A stretch of 64,000 nt of DNA. Origin: Flavobacterium hiemivividum (GTDB lineage: Bacteria > Bacteroidota > Bacteroidia > Flavobacteriales > Flavobacteriaceae). Shown one piece after another: positions 16,218 to 24,742 of this stretch. Location: contig NZ_SMFO01000001.1 of assembly GCF_004349145.1 (NCBI RefSeq), forward strand, positions 372,001 to 436,000. The letters are read 5' to 3'. Position 1 is the first letter of the stretch; each line of letters begins with the position of its first letter. The translations under genes and the position numbers were made by a program. The notes under the pieces are model-generated. The model was not told the DNA's origin. It did not search any database and saw only the letters and a program-made list of their open reading frames with translations.

Positions 16218-16583
16218 TTAGCCTATTTTAGGAATAAGCCAAATGGAAGAATATCCAGCAGAAGTGAAGGATATCAAATGATTGAATCTTTGCTTTTCAG
16301 TCGAAAAATTAAAATTAGAACTCTGAATTTCAAATTGAAAAAACGAGTCGATAGCTGTATTTACTGATGAACTGCTGCATAAAGCATGTCCGCATTTCCC
16401 GTTACAACTATTGTGTTTGCTACTTTTAGAATGAGAATCCTTCTCGCAGCAATCTTTCTTCCTAGTCTTAGAAGACATTTCCATACCACAGGAACTTGTA
16501 TCTGAATTTCCACATGCAAAAGTTGTATTTGGCATCAAAAGGAAGCCAAACAAAACGATTAATAAGATGTGGAATTTTTTCAT
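16218..16583 (-). CDS. Exported Cys/His-rich protein, 121 residues
   Basis: Starts with a clear signal peptide (residues 1-23). The mature part has seven cysteines (24, 32, 45, 46, 60, 64, 69) within 46 residues, together with His51, His57 and His66 and many Ser and Lys residues. The C-terminal 50 residues lack cysteine. I recognise no family. The composition suggests metal binding, and its position at the head of the copper cluster with its own promoter element supports that, but it is inference. A 150-base gap separates it from the next gene. Confidence 0.7.
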   Translation of the reverse strand: MKKFHILLIVLFGFLLMPNTTFACGNSDTSSCGMEMSSKTRKKDCCEKDSHSKSSKHNSCNGKCGHALCSSSSVNTAIDSFFQFEIQSSNFNFSTEKQRFNHLISFTSAGYSSIWLIPKIG

Positions 16584-16602
16584 TTTCTTTTTTAATAGGG
16601 TT

Positions 16603-16610
16603 CAAAAGTA
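16603..16610 (-). promoter_or_regulatory. Probable -7 promoter element of the copper cluster
   Basis: The minus strand reads TACTTTTG, matching TAnnTTTG, 20 bases before the ATG of the Cys-rich gene. It is the first promoter-like element upstream of the cluster. Confidence 0.5.
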
Positions 16611-16684
16611 CTAAAAATCATAATAGCGCCTCGCTAAAGATTTGTTAAAATAAGCGCAGCGCTACTAATTTTTTATGAATATTC

Positions 16685-17029
16685 TTACTTGTCCTCTCCT
16701 AATATTTTGTACATAATGGACTGTAATATCGATAATATAATACTGAAAAACAGTGCCGTCCAGAATGAATCTACACTAAATCCTCCTACGATACCGTCAC
16801 ATAATAAAATGATAATCGCATTTATCGCTAATAAAAACAGGCCTAAAGTTACTATCGTTATTGGAAAGGTCAAAATAACTAAAATAGGTTTGATAAATAT
16901 ATTAAGTAACCCAAGAACAATTGCTACAATTAAAGCGGTGGTAAAACCTGCCACATGAACTCCCGACATAAAGTTTGCGATAAGCAATACTAAAGCTGAT
17001 GTAATAAGAATTTTGATGATTAATTTCAT
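16685..17029 (-). CDS. Small membrane protein of the phage-holin-4 superfamily (DUF360)
   Basis: A 114-residue protein made of four hydrophobic segments with short charged loops, including GLLNIFIKPILVILTFPI, the recognisable core of the PF04020 family. Despite the holin name this family is common in chromosomes without phage. Its role is unknown. The gene follows the alpha/beta hydrolase by 44 bases on the same strand and is probably cotranscribed with it. It ends about 100 bases before the start of the copper cluster and is not obviously part of it. Confidence 0.85.
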   Translation of the reverse strand: MKLIIKILITSALVLLIANFMSGVHVAGFTTALIVAIVLGLLNIFIKPILVILTFPITIVTLGLFLLAINAIIILLCDGIVGGFSVDSFWTALFFSIILSILQSIMYKILGEDK

Positions 17030-17073
17030 GATTTATATTTTATATTTTTTACTAAAAGTACTACTTTTTTTAA

Positions 17074-17844
17074 TTAATTAATTTCCCTAAAAAAAGAAAT
17101 GGCCAACTCATGAAATAGAGCTGGGTTTTCGGCATGAAGCCAATGTCCTGCATTTGGGATAGTTTCTACCGTAGCAACTGGAAAGTGTGTTTGAATATTT
17201 TCAAAATCACTATCTAAGATATAGTTCGAGTTTCCGCCACGGATAAAAAGAGTTGGTTTTTCAAATGCTGCGGTGGCTGGCAGCGCTACTCCTATTTCTT
17301 CCATTTTTTCATTAAAAACAGCCAGGTTAAAACGAAAGGCCAATTGTCCTGGCTCTTGCCAATACAAGCTTTTCATTAAGAACTGTCTGGTTCCAAAATC
17401 AGTAATGTATTCTTCTAAAATTGCTTCGACTTCACTACGACTTGGTTTTGTAGTAAAATCAACAGCATTCAGTCCTTCCAAAATAGTTTGGTGGTGCTGC
17501 GGATAAAACTTCGGTCCTATATCAGCTACTATAAGCTTATCTACCATTTCAGGATATTGCGTTGCAAAAAGCATCGCCGTTTTCCCGCCCATAGAATGGC
17601 CTATCATATCGACATTTGTTAGTTTATGAGCATTGCAATATTCCAGAATATCCTGGGACATCAATTCATAGCTGAATTCCTCAGAATGAAAACTACGTCC
17701 GTGATTGCGGAGATCTAACAAATGTACTTCAAAACCTTCGGTTGCAAATTGCACTCCTAGTGTTTTCCAATTGTCTGACATTCCCAGAAATCCGTGAAGA
17801 ATTAAAAGGGATTTTCCTGAACCTTCTATTTTTGAATATAACAT
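17074..17844 (-). CDS. Alpha/beta hydrolase (YbfF-like esterase)
   Basis: Cytosolic hydrolase of 256 residues with an oxyanion region LHGFLG (about 16-21), the nucleophile elbow GHSMGG (Ser84), a probable acid in the second half and the catalytic histidine in NAGHWLHAE near the C-terminus. This pattern and the length fit the YbfF/esterase group. Its substrate cannot be told from sequence. The start ATG is preceded by the repeat element at 17859-17990. Confidence 0.85.
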   Translation of the reverse strand: MLYSKIEGSGKSLLILHGFLGMSDNWKTLGVQFATEGFEVHLLDLRNHGRSFHSEEFSYELMSQDILEYCNAHKLTNVDMIGHSMGGKTAMLFATQYPEMVDKLIVADIGPKFYPQHHQTILEGLNAVDFTTKPSRSEVEAILEEYITDFGTRQFLMKSLYWQEPGQLAFRFNLAVFNEKMEEIGVALPATAAFEKPTLFIRGGNSNYILDSDFENIQTHFPVATVETIPNAGHWLHAENPALFHELAISFFREIN

Positions 17845-17858
17845 AATGTACGTTTTAA

Positions 17859-17990
17859 CGAGCGCGTGAGGGATAGCAGCGAAAATCCTTTTTTATTATG
17901 CAGCGATAGCGAAATAAAAAAAAGATTGCAGCGCATAGCCCGACCTCGTTGAAAAAAAACTTTCTTTTTTTTTTCAACTAGGGCACGCCC
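17859..17990. repeat. Dispersed intergenic repeat, copy 2 (inverted)
   Basis: This fills the gap between the hydrolase and pdxJ. Read on the minus strand it begins GGGCGTGCCC and contains, in the same order as the copy at 5810-5987, a GGGCT block, CGCTATCGCTGC, ATAAAAAAGGATTT and CCTCACGCG. It also has its own hairpin, GTTG plus A8 pairing with T8 plus CAAC (about 17949-17978). I see no clear flanking duplication here. Confidence 0.65.
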
Positions 17991-17998
17991 TAATTATT

Positions 17999-18712
17999 TT
18001 ATTTTAATTTTTGCAAATACATATTAACCACATTCTCTAAACCTAAGTATAGCGATTCTGCGATTAAGGCATGGCCAATTGAAACCTCCAATAAACCTGG
18101 AATATTTTGACTGAAAAACTGAATATTCTCCAGACTTAAATCGTGTCCTGCATTGATTCCTAATCCGAATTCATTAGCTAGGACTGCCGCTTTTACGTAA
18201 GGATCTATTCCGCTTTTGTTTCCTAAACTAAATTGGTGGGCAAAAGCTTCGGTATAAAGTTCGATGCGATCAGTACCTGTTTGCTTTGCTCCTTCTATCA
18301 TATCAAGTCGCGGATCAACAAAAATCGAGGTACGAATTCCATTGCGTTGAAATTCTTGAATCATCTCAGTCAAATACGCTTGATTTTTTACGGTATCCCA
18401 GCCAGCGGACGAGGTTATAGCACCAATTGCATCTGGAACCAAAGTCACTTGTTCTGGCTTGCATTCTAAAACCAAATCAATAAAATTATGCTGTGGGTTT
18501 CCTTCGATATTGAATTCGGTATAAACAATAGATTTTAGATCGCGTGCATCTTGATAACGGATGTGACGCTCATCTGGTCGTGGATGTATTGTGATTCCTT
18601 GTGCACCAAATTTTTGAATATCAGTGGCCACTTTTAATAAATCAGGAACATTTCCTCCGCGTGCATTACGTAAAGTAGCTATTTTATTGATATTTACACT
18701 TAACTTTGTCAT
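17999..18712 (-). CDS. pdxJ: Pyridoxine 5'-phosphate synthase PdxJ
   Basis: Condenses 1-deoxyxylulose 5-phosphate with aminoacetone-3-phosphate to make pyridoxine 5'-phosphate in the vitamin B6 pathway. The 237-residue TIM barrel begins [18 protein letters not shown] and carries [19 protein letters not shown] and INAGHDLSL, all PdxJ hallmarks. The ATG at 18712 is chosen over the longer frame from 18763 because the conserved N-terminus begins there and a promoter element lies just upstream at 18753-18760. Confidence 0.95.
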   Translation of the reverse strand: MTKLSVNINKIATLRNARGGNVPDLLKVATDIQKFGAQGITIHPRPDERHIRYQDARDLKSIVYTEFNIEGNPQHNFIDLVLECKPEQVTLVPDAIGAITSSAGWDTVKNQAYLTEMIQEFQRNGIRTSIFVDPRLDMIEGAKQTGTDRIELYTEAFAHQFSLGNKSGIDPYVKAAVLANEFGLGINAGHDLSLENIQFFSQNIPGLLEVSIGHALIAESLYLGLENVVNMYLQKLK

Positions 18713-18752
18713 TGGAATATTTTTTGATAGTGATAAAACTATATAATTGCTA

Positions 18753-18760
18753 CAAAAATA
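18753..18760 (-). promoter_or_regulatory. Probable -7 element of pdxJ
   Basis: The minus strand reads TATTTTTG, matching TAnnTTTG, 40 bases before the chosen pdxJ start. It lies inside the longer open frame, which argues for the shorter start. Confidence 0.5.
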
Positions 18761-18828
18761 CAAAGTAAAAGGTAGGAGTTTTTGCCTTTTTTTGATTATT
18801 TTGCATAAAAATTAAGGATCTAGTTAAG

Positions 18829-19485
18829 ATGGAAATTACAAACTACATAACTACTGATTTTAAAGCCATTGACAGCCAGGAGACTATTGCTTCTGTTAAA
18901 GACTTTTTTGATGACATCACTTTTTCACACTTTCCAGTTGTTGAAGAGGGAATCTACATTGGCAGTATCTCATCTGAAGATATTGAAACTTTTGACAGTG
19001 ACAAAAAAGTAATCGACTACAAATATACTCTTGCAACCTTTTTTACTAGGAAAGATTCTATCTGGCTTGAAGTATTAGAGGTTTTTGCAAAAAACCATAC
19101 CAACTTGATTCCCGTTTTAGATGAAAACAACAGCTATGTTGGCTATTATGAATTAGACGATATAATGAGTTTTTTCCACCAAACTCCATTTCTGAAAGAG
19201 CACGGACTAATATTAAAGGTAAAAAAAGGAATAGTAGATTATTCTATGGGGCAGATTACCCAAATTGTAGAAAGCAATAACGGAAAACTTTTGGGCTTAT
19301 TTATTTCTGAATCTGATGGGAATAGCATCGAAGTAACTATGAAAATTAGCTTAGGCGCTATTAACGAAATAATCCAAACCTTCAGAAGGTATAATTACGA
19401 AATAATATCAGAACACCAAGAAGACGATTATATCAATACTTTGAAAGAGCGCTCAGACTACTTAGACAAATACCTTAATATGTAA
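18829..19485 (+). CDS. CBS-domain protein
   Basis: A 218-residue cytosolic protein with two CBS motifs, about residues 1-60 and 65-130 (the FPVV and LIPVLDENN segments are typical), followed by a C-terminal part of about 85 residues of ACT-like character (GLFISESDGNSIEVTMKI). CBS pairs bind adenosine ligands and act as regulatory modules. The target is unknown. It is divergent from pdxJ and followed 72 bases later by nadK in the same direction, so the two could be cotranscribed. Confidence 0.85.
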   Translation: MEITNYITTDFKAIDSQETIASVKDFFDDITFSHFPVVEEGIYIGSISSEDIETFDSDKKVIDYKYTLATFFTRKDSIWLEVLEVFAKNHTNLIPVLDENNSYVGYYELDDIMSFFHQTPFLKEHGLILKVKKGIVDYSMGQITQIVESNNGKLLGLFISESDGNSIEVTMKISLGAINEIIQTFRRYNYEIISEHQEDDYINTLKERSDYLDKYLNM

Positions 19486-19557
19486 GTGTCTATTTAGTTT
19501 CCAATATAAACCGCTATACGAACAAACGATTTTACAAACAAACCATTAAATAAAATA

Positions 19558-20442
19558 ATGAAAATAGCCATATACGGTCAATATTATCAAAATAGTACCG
19601 AACCTATTATAAGAGACATATTCATTTTTTTTACTAAAAACAAAGTAGAGTTAGTTATTGAAGCTTCTTTTCTAGAGATGTTATATGAAAAGAAAATCAT
19701 AAAAGAACAATACAGCACTTTTTCTTCCCACACAGAATTAGATCAAAGTTTTGATATGTTAATAAGCATTGGTGGCGACGGAACCATGCTAAGAGCAGCC
19801 ACTTTAATACGGAATTCTGGAATTCCTATTTTAGGTATAAATGCTGGCCGTTTAGGTTTCCTAGCAACAGTTCAAAAAGAAAAAATTGATGAGTTTCTAC
19901 AAATTGTAATTGATAAAAAATACACGCTTTCTAAAAGAACTTTGTTGAGTCTATCTTGTGACCCGGTCAATGACTCTCTTCAAGACATCAATTTTGCTAT
20001 GAACGAAATTACCGTTAGCCGGAAAGACACTACTTCGATGATCACCATTGAGACCTTTCTTAATGGCGAATATTTAAATTCCTATTGGGCCGATGGCTTA
20101 ATAGTATCCACACCTACAGGATCTACGGGATATTCTCTAAGTTGTGGAGGCCCTATATTTACCCCAGATGTAAAAGGTCTAGTTATCACACCCATTGCAC
20201 CTCACAATCTAAATGCGAGACCACTAGTTATCCCTGACGAAACTGAAGTTAAATTAAAAGTTTCAGGACGAGAAGAGTACTATTTAGTTTCACTAGATTC
20301 CAGAGTCATCTCTGTAAGAAACGAATCCATACTGACTATCACTAAAACTCCCTTTGAAATAAACATGGTAGAGATTCCAAACGAAACATTTCTAAAAACA
20401 CTTCGCACAAAATTATTGTGGGGCGAGGACAGAAGAAATTAA
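19558..20442 (+). CDS. nadK: NAD kinase
   Basis: Phosphorylates NAD to NADP, the only de novo source of NADP. The 294-residue protein has the diacylglycerol-kinase-like GGDGTML (GGDG 72-75), NE in AMNEITVSR, and TPTGSTGYSLS in the second half, all diagnostic. The length is typical. It is followed by a hairpin and then the divergent spacing leading to the envelope cluster. Confidence 0.97.
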   Translation: MKIAIYGQYYQNSTEPIIRDIFIFFTKNKVELVIEASFLEMLYEKKIIKEQYSTFSSHTELDQSFDMLISIGGDGTMLRAATLIRNSGIPILGINAGRLGFLATVQKEKIDEFLQIVIDKKYTLSKRTLLSLSCDPVNDSLQDINFAMNEITVSRKDTTSMITIETFLNGEYLNSYWADGLIVSTPTGSTGYSLSCGGPIFTPDVKGLVITPIAPHNLNARPLVIPDETEVKLKVSGREEYYLVSLDSRVISVRNESILTITKTPFEINMVEIPNETFLKTLRTKLLWGEDRRN

Positions 20443-20509
20443 TTTATTATTACTCGCAAAGCATACTATACTATCTCATTTATTCGTTTCACTAGTAACG
20501 AATCCCTCT

Positions 20510-20528
20510 CCGTTATCGATTATAACGG
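20510..20528 (+). terminator. Possible terminator after nadK
   Basis: CCGTTAT (20510-20516) pairs exactly with ATAACGG (20522-20528) around CGATT. No U tract follows, so termination here is uncertain. Confidence 0.35.
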
Positions 20529-20567
20529 CTATTATCTAAATAATGGACACATTTATGGCAATCGGTA

Positions 20568-20596
20568 TTGATTCGAAACGATAATTATTATATTTG
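20568..20596 (+). promoter_or_regulatory. Bacteroidota-type promoter of the DUF6089-uppS-bamA cluster
   Basis: TTG at 20568-20570 is followed by an 18-base spacer and TATATTTG at 20589-20596, matching both the -33 TTG and the -7 TAnnTTTG. The first gene starts 18 bases further on. Confidence 0.65.
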
Positions 20597-20614
20597 CACG
20601 CAATTTTTAATTAA

Positions 20615-21298
20615 ATGAACAAAACCTTTGGCTTATTTATATGTTTACTCTTAACGACGACTCTGTATTCACAAATACATGAAGTTGGAGTTTTCCTAGG
20701 AGGAAGTAACTATATAGGCGATATAGGACCAACAACTTATATAGCTCCAAATGAGCCTGCTTTTGGAATATTATATAAATGGAATAAAAGTCCGAGACAC
20801 TCTTATCGCTTTTCTTATACCCAATCTAAAATCACTTCAAATGATCTTGATTCAAGAGAACCCAGCAGGAATCAAAGAGACTATCATTTTGAAAATAGCA
20901 TAAAAGAAGTATCTTTAGGCCTTGAATTCAATTTTTTCGACTTTAATCTTCATCAATTAGGCCGTAAAATTACACCTTATGTGTACTCTGGGATTAGTTT
21001 TTTTAGATATGATGAGCTGTATGTTGAATTAGGTCAAACAAAAAAAGATGAAGGCAATAATTCATTTGCCATACCCATGATTTTAGGAATAAAGTCAAAC
21101 ATTACGCCTAGCTTAATTCTAGCATTAGAGGCAGGTGCACGTTACACCCTAACCGACAATCTGGAGGGAAGTAATCCCAAGAGGGAAGGTTTGAAACCAT
21201 TACAATTTGGAAATATAAATAATAATGACTGGTACGTTTTTTCTGGGTTAACCTTAACCTATACCTTTGGAGAAAAACCATGCTATTGCGCAGAATAA
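20615..21298 (+). CDS. DUF6089 outer-membrane beta-barrel protein
   Basis: A 227-residue exported protein with a signal peptide ending near residue 20 (TLYSQ) and a series of amphipathic strands ending in VFSGLTLTYTFGEK, typical of an eight-stranded barrel. In Flavobacteriaceae this family (DUF6089) regularly sits directly upstream of uppS and bamA, as here with four bases to uppS. Its function is unknown, but its position suggests a link to outer-membrane assembly. Confidence 0.85.
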   Translation: MNKTFGLFICLLLTTTLYSQIHEVGVFLGGSNYIGDIGPTTYIAPNEPAFGILYKWNKSPRHSYRFSYTQSKITSNDLDSREPSRNQRDYHFENSIKEVSLGLEFNFFDFNLHQLGRKITPYVYSGISFFRYDELYVELGQTKKDEGNNSFAIPMILGIKSNITPSLILALEAGARYTLTDNLEGSNPKREGLKPLQFGNINNNDWYVFSGLTLTYTFGEKPCYCAE

Positions 21299-21302
21299 AA
21301 AA

Positions 21303-22043
21303 ATGGATTTATTAGAACACATTAATAAAAATAACTTACCCTCACATTTAGCCATTATAATGGATGGAAATGGACGATGGGCAAAACAACAAGGTTTCCT
21401 TAGAGCGTTCGGTCATGAGAGCGGAACAAAGTCTGTAAAGATTATTATAAAAACCTGTGCTAAATTAGGCATAGAAAACTTAACGCTTTACGCCTTTTCT
21501 ACAGAAAACTGGAACCGACCGAAACTAGAAGTAGATACTTTAATGAAGATCCTGATAAAATCTTTAAAAAAAGAACTTCCAACACTTCTAGAAAACAATA
21601 TCAAATTAAACACGATAGGTAATCTTGAACAATTACCACAATCAGCTCAAAAAGAGCTTCTTGACGTTATTCATAAAACTAAGGACAATACTCATATGAC
21701 TCTAACATTAGCATTGAGTTATGGTTCTAGAGAAGAATTAGTAAATGCTGTAAAAAACATCAGTAATAAAGTTAAAAATAATATAATTTCAATAGACAGT
21801 ATTGACGATTCAATTATAAATGAGCATCTTTACACGCAAAATTTACCAGATGTCGATTTATTAATAAGAACAAGTGGAGAGCATAGAATAAGTAATTTCT
21901 TGCTATGGCAAATAGCCTATGCCGAATTATATTTTACTGATGTATTGTGGCCAGACTTTAAAGAACAAAATTTATATGAGGCTATCATTAGTTATCAAAA
22001 AAGAGAACGTAGATTTGGAAAAACAAGTGAACAAATTAAATAA
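21303..22043 (+). CDS. uppS: Isoprenyl transferase (undecaprenyl diphosphate synthase)
   Basis: Makes undecaprenyl diphosphate, the lipid carrier for peptidoglycan and surface glycans. From the ATG at 21303 it has 246 residues. It carries the signature MDGNGRWAKQQG near the N-terminus, LTLYAFSTENWNRP and, near the end, DLLIRTSGEHRISNFLLWQ, all cis-prenyltransferase motifs. A longer frame begins at a TTG at 21267 inside the previous gene, and the ATG is preferred. Its stop is eight bases before the chosen start of bamA. Confidence 0.95.
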   Translation: MDLLEHINKNNLPSHLAIIMDGNGRWAKQQGFLRAFGHESGTKSVKIIIKTCAKLGIENLTLYAFSTENWNRPKLEVDTLMKILIKSLKKELPTLLENNIKLNTIGNLEQLPQSAQKELLDVIHKTKDNTHMTLTLALSYGSREELVNAVKNISNKVKNNIISIDSIDDSIINEHLYTQNLPDVDLLIRTSGEHRISNFLLWQIAYAELYFTDVLWPDFKEQNLYEAIISYQKRERRFGKTSEQIK

Positions 22044-22050
22044 TTTTTTA

Positions 22051-24705
22051 GTGTTGAATAAAAGTATAAAAGCAGTCCTTACCCTTTTAATATTGGGAAG
22101 TTTTTCACAAGTCAAAGCTCAAGAAAGAGTTCCTTTCGACCAAGGTCAGAAATACATATTAGCCGATGTAGTCCTTACTAATAAAATTAGTTTCAACGAC
22201 CAAACAGTTATAACCTTTGCAGGTCTTGAAAAAGGTCAGCAAATAACAGTTCCTGGTGAAGAAATCAGTAGCGCAATCAAAAAATTAGGTAAACTAGGAC
22301 TTTTTGATGAAATTTCATTTTACATTAATAGAATCGAAAATGACAGTATCTATCTTGATCTGGAAATCAAGGAACTACCAAAATTAAACAATGTAAAGTT
22401 TGTTGGAGTTAAGAAAAGCAAAACCGAAGCTTTAATTAAAGACAACGGTCTAACGAAGAGCAAAGTCGTAAATGAAAACTTAATCACTACGACAAAAAAC
22501 TACATAGAAAACAAATACAAAAAAGACGGATATTATAACACCAAAGTAAATATCAACGTTGTACCAGATACTTCTGCAGTGAACCAAGTAAACATGGTTG
22601 TGAACATTGACAAGGGAGACAAGGTGAAAATTACTGAAATTGATTTTATAGGTAACAAAGAGATATCTGACAAAACATTGCGCAAAGCGATGAAAGACAC
22701 CAAGGAAAAAAATGTATTTCGCGTACTAAAAGCGTCTAAATTTATAAAAGCAAAATACAAAACAGACTTAGAAAAAGTAATCGCTTCTTATAAAGAGAAA
22801 GGATATAGAGATGCAAGAATAATTTCTGATTCTATTACTTACCTTAAAGATAAAAATGCATTATCGATCAAGATCAATGTAGAGGAAGGAAATAAATACT
22901 ATTTTGGTAATATTAAATTCCTAGGGAATACAGTTTACTCAGATCAATTATTAAATCAAATAATTGGCGTTAAAACAGGAGAGACTTATAACGGTGTTTT
23001 ACTACAAAAAAGAATAGCTGATGCTTCAAAACCAGACGGAGAAGACATTACTAATCTTTATCAAAATAGCGGCTATTTATTTTCAAACATAAATGCAGTT
23101 GAAGTACGAACAGTTAATGATACGATTGATTTCGAAATAAGAATTACCGAAGGACCTCTAGCGTATTTCAATAAAATTACTGTTGTAGGAAATGACAAAA
23201 CTAACGACCGCGTTATCTACAGAGAACTTAGAACTAAACCTGGAGAAAAATACAATAAAGAATTACTAGTTAGAACCATTCGTGAAATTGGTCAATTAGG
23301 ATTTTTCGACCCTGAAGCAATCGACCCTAAATTTAAAAATGTAGACGCAGCAGCAGGAACTGTAGATATTGAGTACAATCTTATTGAAAAAGGATCTAGC
23401 CAAATAGAGCTTCAAGGAGGTTATGGTGGTGGTGGTTTCATTGGTACATTAGGCTTGTCCTTCAACAATTTCTCGGCAAGAAATATATTTAATAAAGAGG
23501 CGTACAAACCTTTACCTATGGGTGATGGACAAAAAGTATCTTTAAGGCTTCAAGCAAGTACTTATTTCCAAACCTATAGCGTTTCGTTTTCTGAACCATG
23601 GTTTGGACAAAAGAAACCAGTTTCATTTAGTTCTTCTATATCCTACAGTAAACAATTTTTAAACAATTATATAACGCAAAGAGTAGACAAAGATAAAAGT
23701 TTCAATATCTTGACACTGTCGGTTGGATTAGCTAAAAGATTAACTGTACCAGATGATTTCTTTGTTTTATCACAATCTATAAGTTACCAACATTACGATT
23801 TGCAAAATTATAATACTGGATTGTTTACCTTTGGTAATGGAGCTTCAAGAAACTTAGCTTACACTATTGGATTATCTAGAAGTAATAAAGGTGTGAATCC
23901 TATCTTCCCAACTTATGGTTCGGAGTTTAGTATTTCAGCAAAATTAACGCCTCCTTATTCCCTTTTAAACGGAATTGACTATGCTACCTTAGGTGATAAA
24001 GAAGAGTACAAATTAAAAAATACTGTTGATAGATCAAATCAAGTTGACGCAAATGGAAATACAGTAGCAATTGGTGACTATATTGACGCTGCTGGGAACA
24101 AAGTTTTTAACTTCGCAGATGCCGCTGCAGATCCAGCATTAGTGGATCAAAAGAAATTTAATTGGTTAGAATATTACAAAATAAAGTTCAAAGCAGATTG
24201 GTATACGAAAGTTTATGGTAAATTAGTACTACGAACGTTAACTGAATTTGGATTCTTAGGCGCATACAATCAAGAAAGAGGAGCTGTTCCATTTGAAAGA
24301 TTTTATGTAGGAGGAGACGGATTAGCAAATTACTCAATGGACGGTAGAGAAACGATACAATTGAGAGGTTACCCAAATAATTCCTTGACGCCTATAAATA
24401 GTGTTGGAGAACAAATTGGAGCAACAGTATACAATAAATTCTCTATGGAATTACGTTATCCTATAACCTTGAAATCATCTGCATCTATATATGCATTAGG
24501 ATTTTTAGAAGCAGGTTCGTCATTTCCAGATTTTAAAAGTTATAACCCATTTGAATTAAACCGTTCAGCAGGAGTTGGATTACGCGTATTTATGCCAGCA
24601 TTTGGATTATTAGGTATCGATTTTGGACATGGGTTTGATGCTCTACCTGGGCAAAACACAGCAAATGGATGGGAAACCCATTTCATTATTGGGCAGCAAT
24701 TTTAA
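22051..24705 (+). CDS. bamA: Outer membrane assembly factor BamA (GTG start)
   Basis: Central pore of the machinery that folds barrel proteins into the outer membrane, 884 residues from the chosen start. After a signal peptide (hydrophobic LTLLILGSF, then VKAQ) there are several POTRA-like repeats up to about residue 450, then a 16-stranded barrel with the conserved end (HGFDALPG, ending in IGQQF). The frame is open back to 21919 inside uppS, but there is no ATG near the signal peptide, so a GTG at 22051 is chosen; a GTG at 22027 is also possible. It is followed by two ompH genes. Confidence 0.93.
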   Translation: MLNKSIKAVLTLLILGSFSQVKAQERVPFDQGQKYILADVVLTNKISFNDQTVITFAGLEKGQQITVPGEEISSAIKKLGKLGLFDEISFYINRIENDSIYLDLEIKELPKLNNVKFVGVKKSKTEALIKDNGLTKSKVVNENLITTTKNYIENKYKKDGYYNTKVNINVVPDTSAVNQVNMVVNIDKGDKVKITEIDFIGNKEISDKTLRKAMKDTKEKNVFRVLKASKFIKAKYKTDLEKVIASYKEKGYRDARIISDSITYLKDKNALSIKINVEEGNKYYFGNIKFLGNTVYSDQLLNQIIGVKTGETYNGVLLQKRIADASKPDGEDITNLYQNSGYLFSNINAVEVRTVNDTIDFEIRITEGPLAYFNKITVVGNDKTNDRVIYRELRTKPGEKYNKELLVRTIREIGQLGFFDPEAIDPKFKNVDAAAGTVDIEYNLIEKGSSQIELQGGYGGGGFIGTLGLSFNNFSARNIFNKEAYKPLPMGDGQKVSLRLQASTYFQTYSVSFSEPWFGQKKPVSFSSSISYSKQFLNNYITQRVDKDKSFNILTLSVGLAKRLTVPDDFFVLSQSISYQHYDLQNYNTGLFTFGNGASRNLAYTIGLSRSNKGVNPIFPTYGSEFSISAKLTPPYSLLNGIDYATLGDKEEYKLKNTVDRSNQVDANGNTVAIGDYIDAAGNKVFNFADAAADPALVDQKKFNWLEYYKIKFKADWYTKVYGKLVLRTLTEFGFLGAYNQERGAVPFERFYVGGDGLANYSMDGRETIQLRGYPNNSLTPINSVGEQIGATVYNKFSMELRYPITLKSSASIYALGFLEAGSSFPDFKSYNPFELNRSAGVGLRVFMPAFGLLGIDFGHGFDALPGQNTANGWETHFIIGQQF

Positions 24706-24742
24706 AAAGAATTGATTAACGATTTTCTAATACCATTAAGTT

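Noticed and set aside
7053..16583. Copper cluster considered as a mobile island
   Set aside because: No transposase, integrase or attachment repeats flank it, and base composition by eye is like the rest; a tRNA gene lies near one end but without a duplicated end.
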